Of a stretch of 64,000 nt of DNA, positions 61,853 through 64,000 are shown in pieces. Each line of letters opens with the position of its first letter. Position 1 is the first letter of the stretch. Source of the DNA: Fusibacter sp963666805 (GTDB lineage Bacteria > Bacillota > Clostridia > Peptostreptococcales > Acidaminobacteraceae); NCBI GenBank assembly GCA_963666805.2, contig CAXXWR010000006.1:372001-436000 (forward strand), read 5' to 3'. Below the pieces are notes generated by a model that searched no databases, had not been told where the DNA came from, and worked only from the letters and a program-made list of their open reading frames with translations. The position numbers and the translations under genes were made by a program.

Positions 61853-62959
61853 ATGAAATTTATCTGTCATCAATCTGACTTAACTTCTGCCATAAATATG
61901 GTATCTAAAGCTGTCTCAAGTAAGACGACACTCCCTATACTTTTAGGGATCTACCTTGAAACCAAAGAAGGACAATTAAGACTCATTGGTAATGACTTGA
62001 ATTTATCCATTGAAACATTTATCGATGCCACAATTATAGAAAAAGGAAATGTGGTTATTCCTGCAAGACTTTTTACAGAACTTATTAAAAAATTACCACA
62101 TGGTGAAATAGAAATAGACATCAATGAAAATAATGTTGCAACTATTTCTTGCATGGAATCACAATATAAAATCGTGGGTCTACCAGGTAATGAATATCCT
62201 GAACTCCCTAAAATTGATGACAATCAATCCATCCTAATAGACAAAGAACTTTTCAGTAATATGATTAGACAAACAACCTTCGCGATTTCACAGGATGAAT
62301 CAAGACCTATCCTTACAGGTGCTTTACTAGAAATTGAAAATGGTCAATTTAACATGGTTGCAATTGATGGTTTTAGAATGGCAATAAAAAAAGCCTTTAT
62401 TAAAACAGATCTAGTGAATAAAGCCGTTGTTCCTGGTAGAACACTCAATGAAATCAATAAGCTGACCTCACAAGTTGATTCAAAAGGTGATCTTAAAATT
62501 GCTTTTGATGATAAACAAGTCCTCTTTGTTATGAATCAAGTGAAGATTTATTCTCGTCTATTAGCAGGTGAATTCATCAACTATCAACAAATATTGCCCA
62601 AAGAACATCAGTCGCTTGTCAAAGTAAAAACAGATGACTTTTTAACTGCTATTGACCGTTCATTCCTCATGGCAAGAGAAAACAAGAATGTTGCCATTAA
62701 ATTAGATATCAAAGATGAAGTGATTGAAATTTCATCTAATTCAGAAATGGGAAGTTCTACAGAACATGTACACATCGCTCTTGAGGGACAAGATTTAGAA
62801 ATTGGATTTAATCCGAAATATTTAATTGATGCCCTTAAAATTATAGATAGTGAAGAAGTCTTTTTAGAATTTAATAACAATGTAAGTCCTTGTATTATGA
62901 AACCAACAGACAACGATTTTTATACCTATCTTGTATTACCGTGTAGAATATCTAAATAG
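61853..62959 (+). CDS. dnaN: DNA polymerase III beta sliding clamp
   Basis: 368 residues, three-fold clamp domain pattern: TTLPILLGIYLETKEGQLRLIGNDLNLSIE, GLPGNEYPELP, the end CIMKPTDNDFYTYLVLPCRI. Start follows AAGGAGG. Confidence 0.97.
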   Translation: MKFICHQSDLTSAINMVSKAVSSKTTLPILLGIYLETKEGQLRLIGNDLNLSIETFIDATIIEKGNVVIPARLFTELIKKLPHGEIEIDINENNVATISCMESQYKIVGLPGNEYPELPKIDDNQSILIDKELFSNMIRQTTFAISQDESRPILTGALLEIENGQFNMVAIDGFRMAIKKAFIKTDLVNKAVVPGRTLNEINKLTSQVDSKGDLKIAFDDKQVLFVMNQVKIYSRLLAGEFINYQQILPKEHQSLVKVKTDDFLTAIDRSFLMARENKNVAIKLDIKDEVIEISSNSEMGSSTEHVHIALEGQDLEIGFNPKYLIDALKIIDSEEVFLEFNNNVSPCIMKPTDNDFYTYLVLPCRISK

Positions 62960-62966
62960 AACGAAT

Positions 62967-63007
62967 CATTTGAGTTTGTGGAGACGTCTACAAACTCAAA
63001 TGTTTTT
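62967..63007 (+). terminator. Terminator after dnaN
   Basis: 13-bp stem CATTTGAGTTTGT/ACAAACTCAAATG with ten-base loop and five T on the plus strand. Some read-through must supply the genes beyond unless they have their own promoter. Confidence 0.8.
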
Positions 63008-63022
63008 AAAAAGGAGCGTCTA

Positions 63023-63265
63023 ATGAGAATTGAAATAGAAACGGATTTTATAAAGTTAGATCAACTGCTTAAATTTTCAACAGTAGTTGATAGTGGTGGT
63101 GTAGCCAAAGTCTTTATTGCAGATGGTTTTGTAGCCGTTAATGATGAAACTTGCACCATGCGAGGTAAAAAAATAAAAGCGGGTGATCGTGTATCCGTCT
63201 ATATTCCTGATGAAGAAGGCAATATTAGCGAAGTTATAGAACTTGACATCGTTAAGAAGGGGTAA
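63023..63265 (+). CDS. yaaA: S4-domain RNA-binding protein (YaaA/RlbA type)
   Basis: 80 residues: FIKLDQLLKFSTVVDSGGVAKVFIADGFVAVNDE, KIKAGDRVSVYI, the S4-like RNA-binding motif. Usually found between dnaN and recF. Start ATG seven bases after AAAGGAG; the longer frame from 62978 runs into the dnaN terminator. Confidence 0.92.
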   Translation: MRIEIETDFIKLDQLLKFSTVVDSGGVAKVFIADGFVAVNDETCTMRGKKIKAGDRVSVYIPDEEGNISEVIELDIVKKG

Positions 63266-63268
63266 AAC

Positions 63269-64000
63269 TTGTTTATCAAGAGCATTAAAGTCAAAAATTA
63301 TCGAAATTACAATGAAACAATGATTGAACTCGACAAGGCACTCAACATTATTGTTGGAGATAATGCACAAGGTAAAACCAATCTTTTAGAGGCCATTTAC
63401 GTTTCAGGTTTTGCCAAATCCTTTAGGACCAATAAAGACGGGGAACTTGTGGCATTTGATGCCTTGTTTAATCATGTCAAAATTGAGATAGAAAAAGACA
63501 ATGGCTACAATGAAATCATTGAATTTAGAATCCATAGAAATGGTAAAAAAGAATTCTTAGTCAATGGGGTCAATATCACTAAAATCTCTGAACTTTTAGG
63601 CACTGTCAATATTATATTGTTTTATCCAGATGACTTAAAATTAATAAAGGACAGTCCCAGTGAAAGACGTAAATTTTTAAATAGGGAATTGTCACATATT
63701 AGCAAACTTTATTGTTCTAATATCATTGAATACAATAAAATTTTGAACCAACGGAATGAACTCCTTAAAAAAGCGATGTATCACGAAAGTTTATTGGATA
63801 CTATTGAGATATGGAATGAGCAATTGGCAGACAAGGGGGCTAAAATTATTCAAAAACGCCTTCAGTTCATCGAAAAATTAGGTCGTATAAGCCATCAAAT
63901 CCATAGTAAAATAACGAATAACAAAGAAAATTTAGCTTTAAGGTACATTACTGCAGTGAACAATACCCAAAATTATGATACAATAAAGGGTAACCTGATA
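63269..64000 (+). CDS. recF: DNA replication and repair protein RecF (partial, 3' end beyond the window)
   Basis: The visible 244 residues hold the Walker A VGDNAQGKTNLLEAIYV, GFAKSFRTNKDGELV and the conserved FYPDDLKLIKDSPSERRKFLNRELS. ATPase of the RecFOR gap-repair pathway. Start is TTG (encoding FIKSIKVKNYRNY after it), with AAGAAGGGG a suitable distance upstream; the frame stays open to the last base. Confidence 0.95.
   Translation, partial: MFIKSIKVKNYRNYNETMIELDKALNIIVGDNAQGKTNLLEAIYVSGFAKSFRTNKDGELVAFDALFNHVKIEIEKDNGYNEIIEFRIHRNGKKEFLVNGVNITKISELLGTVNIILFYPDDLKLIKDSPSERRKFLNRELSHISKLYCSNIIEYNKILNQRNELLKKAMYHESLLDTIEIWNEQLADKGAKIIQKRLQFIEKLGRISHQIHSKITNNKENLALRYITAVNNTQNYDTIKGNLI

Noticed and set aside
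1..64000. CRISPR array, rRNA operon, prophage
   Set aside because: No regularly spaced repeats, rRNA sequence or phage structural genes were found in reading both strands.

Overview
The window is a stretch of a low-GC, anaerobic Clostridia-type (Bacillota) chromosome spanning the replication origin. Evidence: the order mnmE-jag-yidC-yidD-rnpA-rpmH-(oriC)-dnaA-dnaN-S4-recF, large Firmicutes-type SRP RNA next to tRNA-Ser and tadA, the rpsF-ssb-rpsR / yybS-gdpP-rplI-dnaB cluster, parAB with parS sites, and a lysine-fermentation operon typical of amino-acid-fermenting anaerobes. Genes left of the origin lie almost all on the minus strand, genes right of dnaA on the plus strand, as expected for leading-strand coding on both sides of oriC.

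Layout: 0-4.5 kb, lysine fermentation (kdd, kamA, kamB, kamC running off the left edge) behind a clear sigma-54 promoter, with a RocR-like sigma-54 activator gene just upstream. 6-11 kb, a degenerate GGDEF protein, DUF1934, FCD-type GntR regulator, ispE, a secreted CapA-like protein and a GNAT. 11-18 kb, dnaB, rplI, gdpP, yybS, rpsR, ssb, rpsF; here a second GNAT gene sits inside the gdpP-rplI interval flanked by two copies of a ~130 bp structured leader. 18-24 kb, DUF951, DUF3343, yedF, cvpA, DUF5711, a THUMP methyltransferase, and a histidine-kinase-like protein lacking its phospho-acceptor histidine. 24-30 kb, a compact Tad/Flp pilus locus. 30-40 kb, a diguanylate cyclase fused to hemerythrin, recR, ybaB, dnaX and two large HD-GYP-type sensor proteins, suggesting strong cyclic-di-GMP control near the pilus genes. 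40-45 kb, SRP RNA, tRNA-Ser, tadA, a membrane-anchored domain-permuted GH3 glycosidase, tRNA-Arg.

44.8-49 kb is the most unusual region: a four-gene operon encoding two paralogous HTH-plus-coiled-coil proteins, an acidic coiled-coil protein and a membrane protein with an OmpA-like cell-wall-binding domain, next to a cluster of GTTAAC palindromes that extends into a neighbouring degenerate sigma-54-type regulator gene. Its parts (DNA-binding, linker, membrane/cell-wall anchor, clustered sites, 13 kb from oriC and 3-4 kb from parS) fit a chromosome-to-envelope tether, loosely analogous to RacA; this is inference, not shown.

49-64 kb, a YegS-type lipid kinase, a 1 kb gene-free segment with two parS sites, parB, parA, a small membrane protein, rsmG, mnmG, an mnmE broken by a one-base homopolymer frameshift, jag, yidC, yidD, rnpA, rpmH, then oriC with DnaA boxes on both sides of dnaA, dnaN, an S4-domain protein and the start of recF. 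No CRISPR array, rRNA, prophage or insertion sequence was seen.
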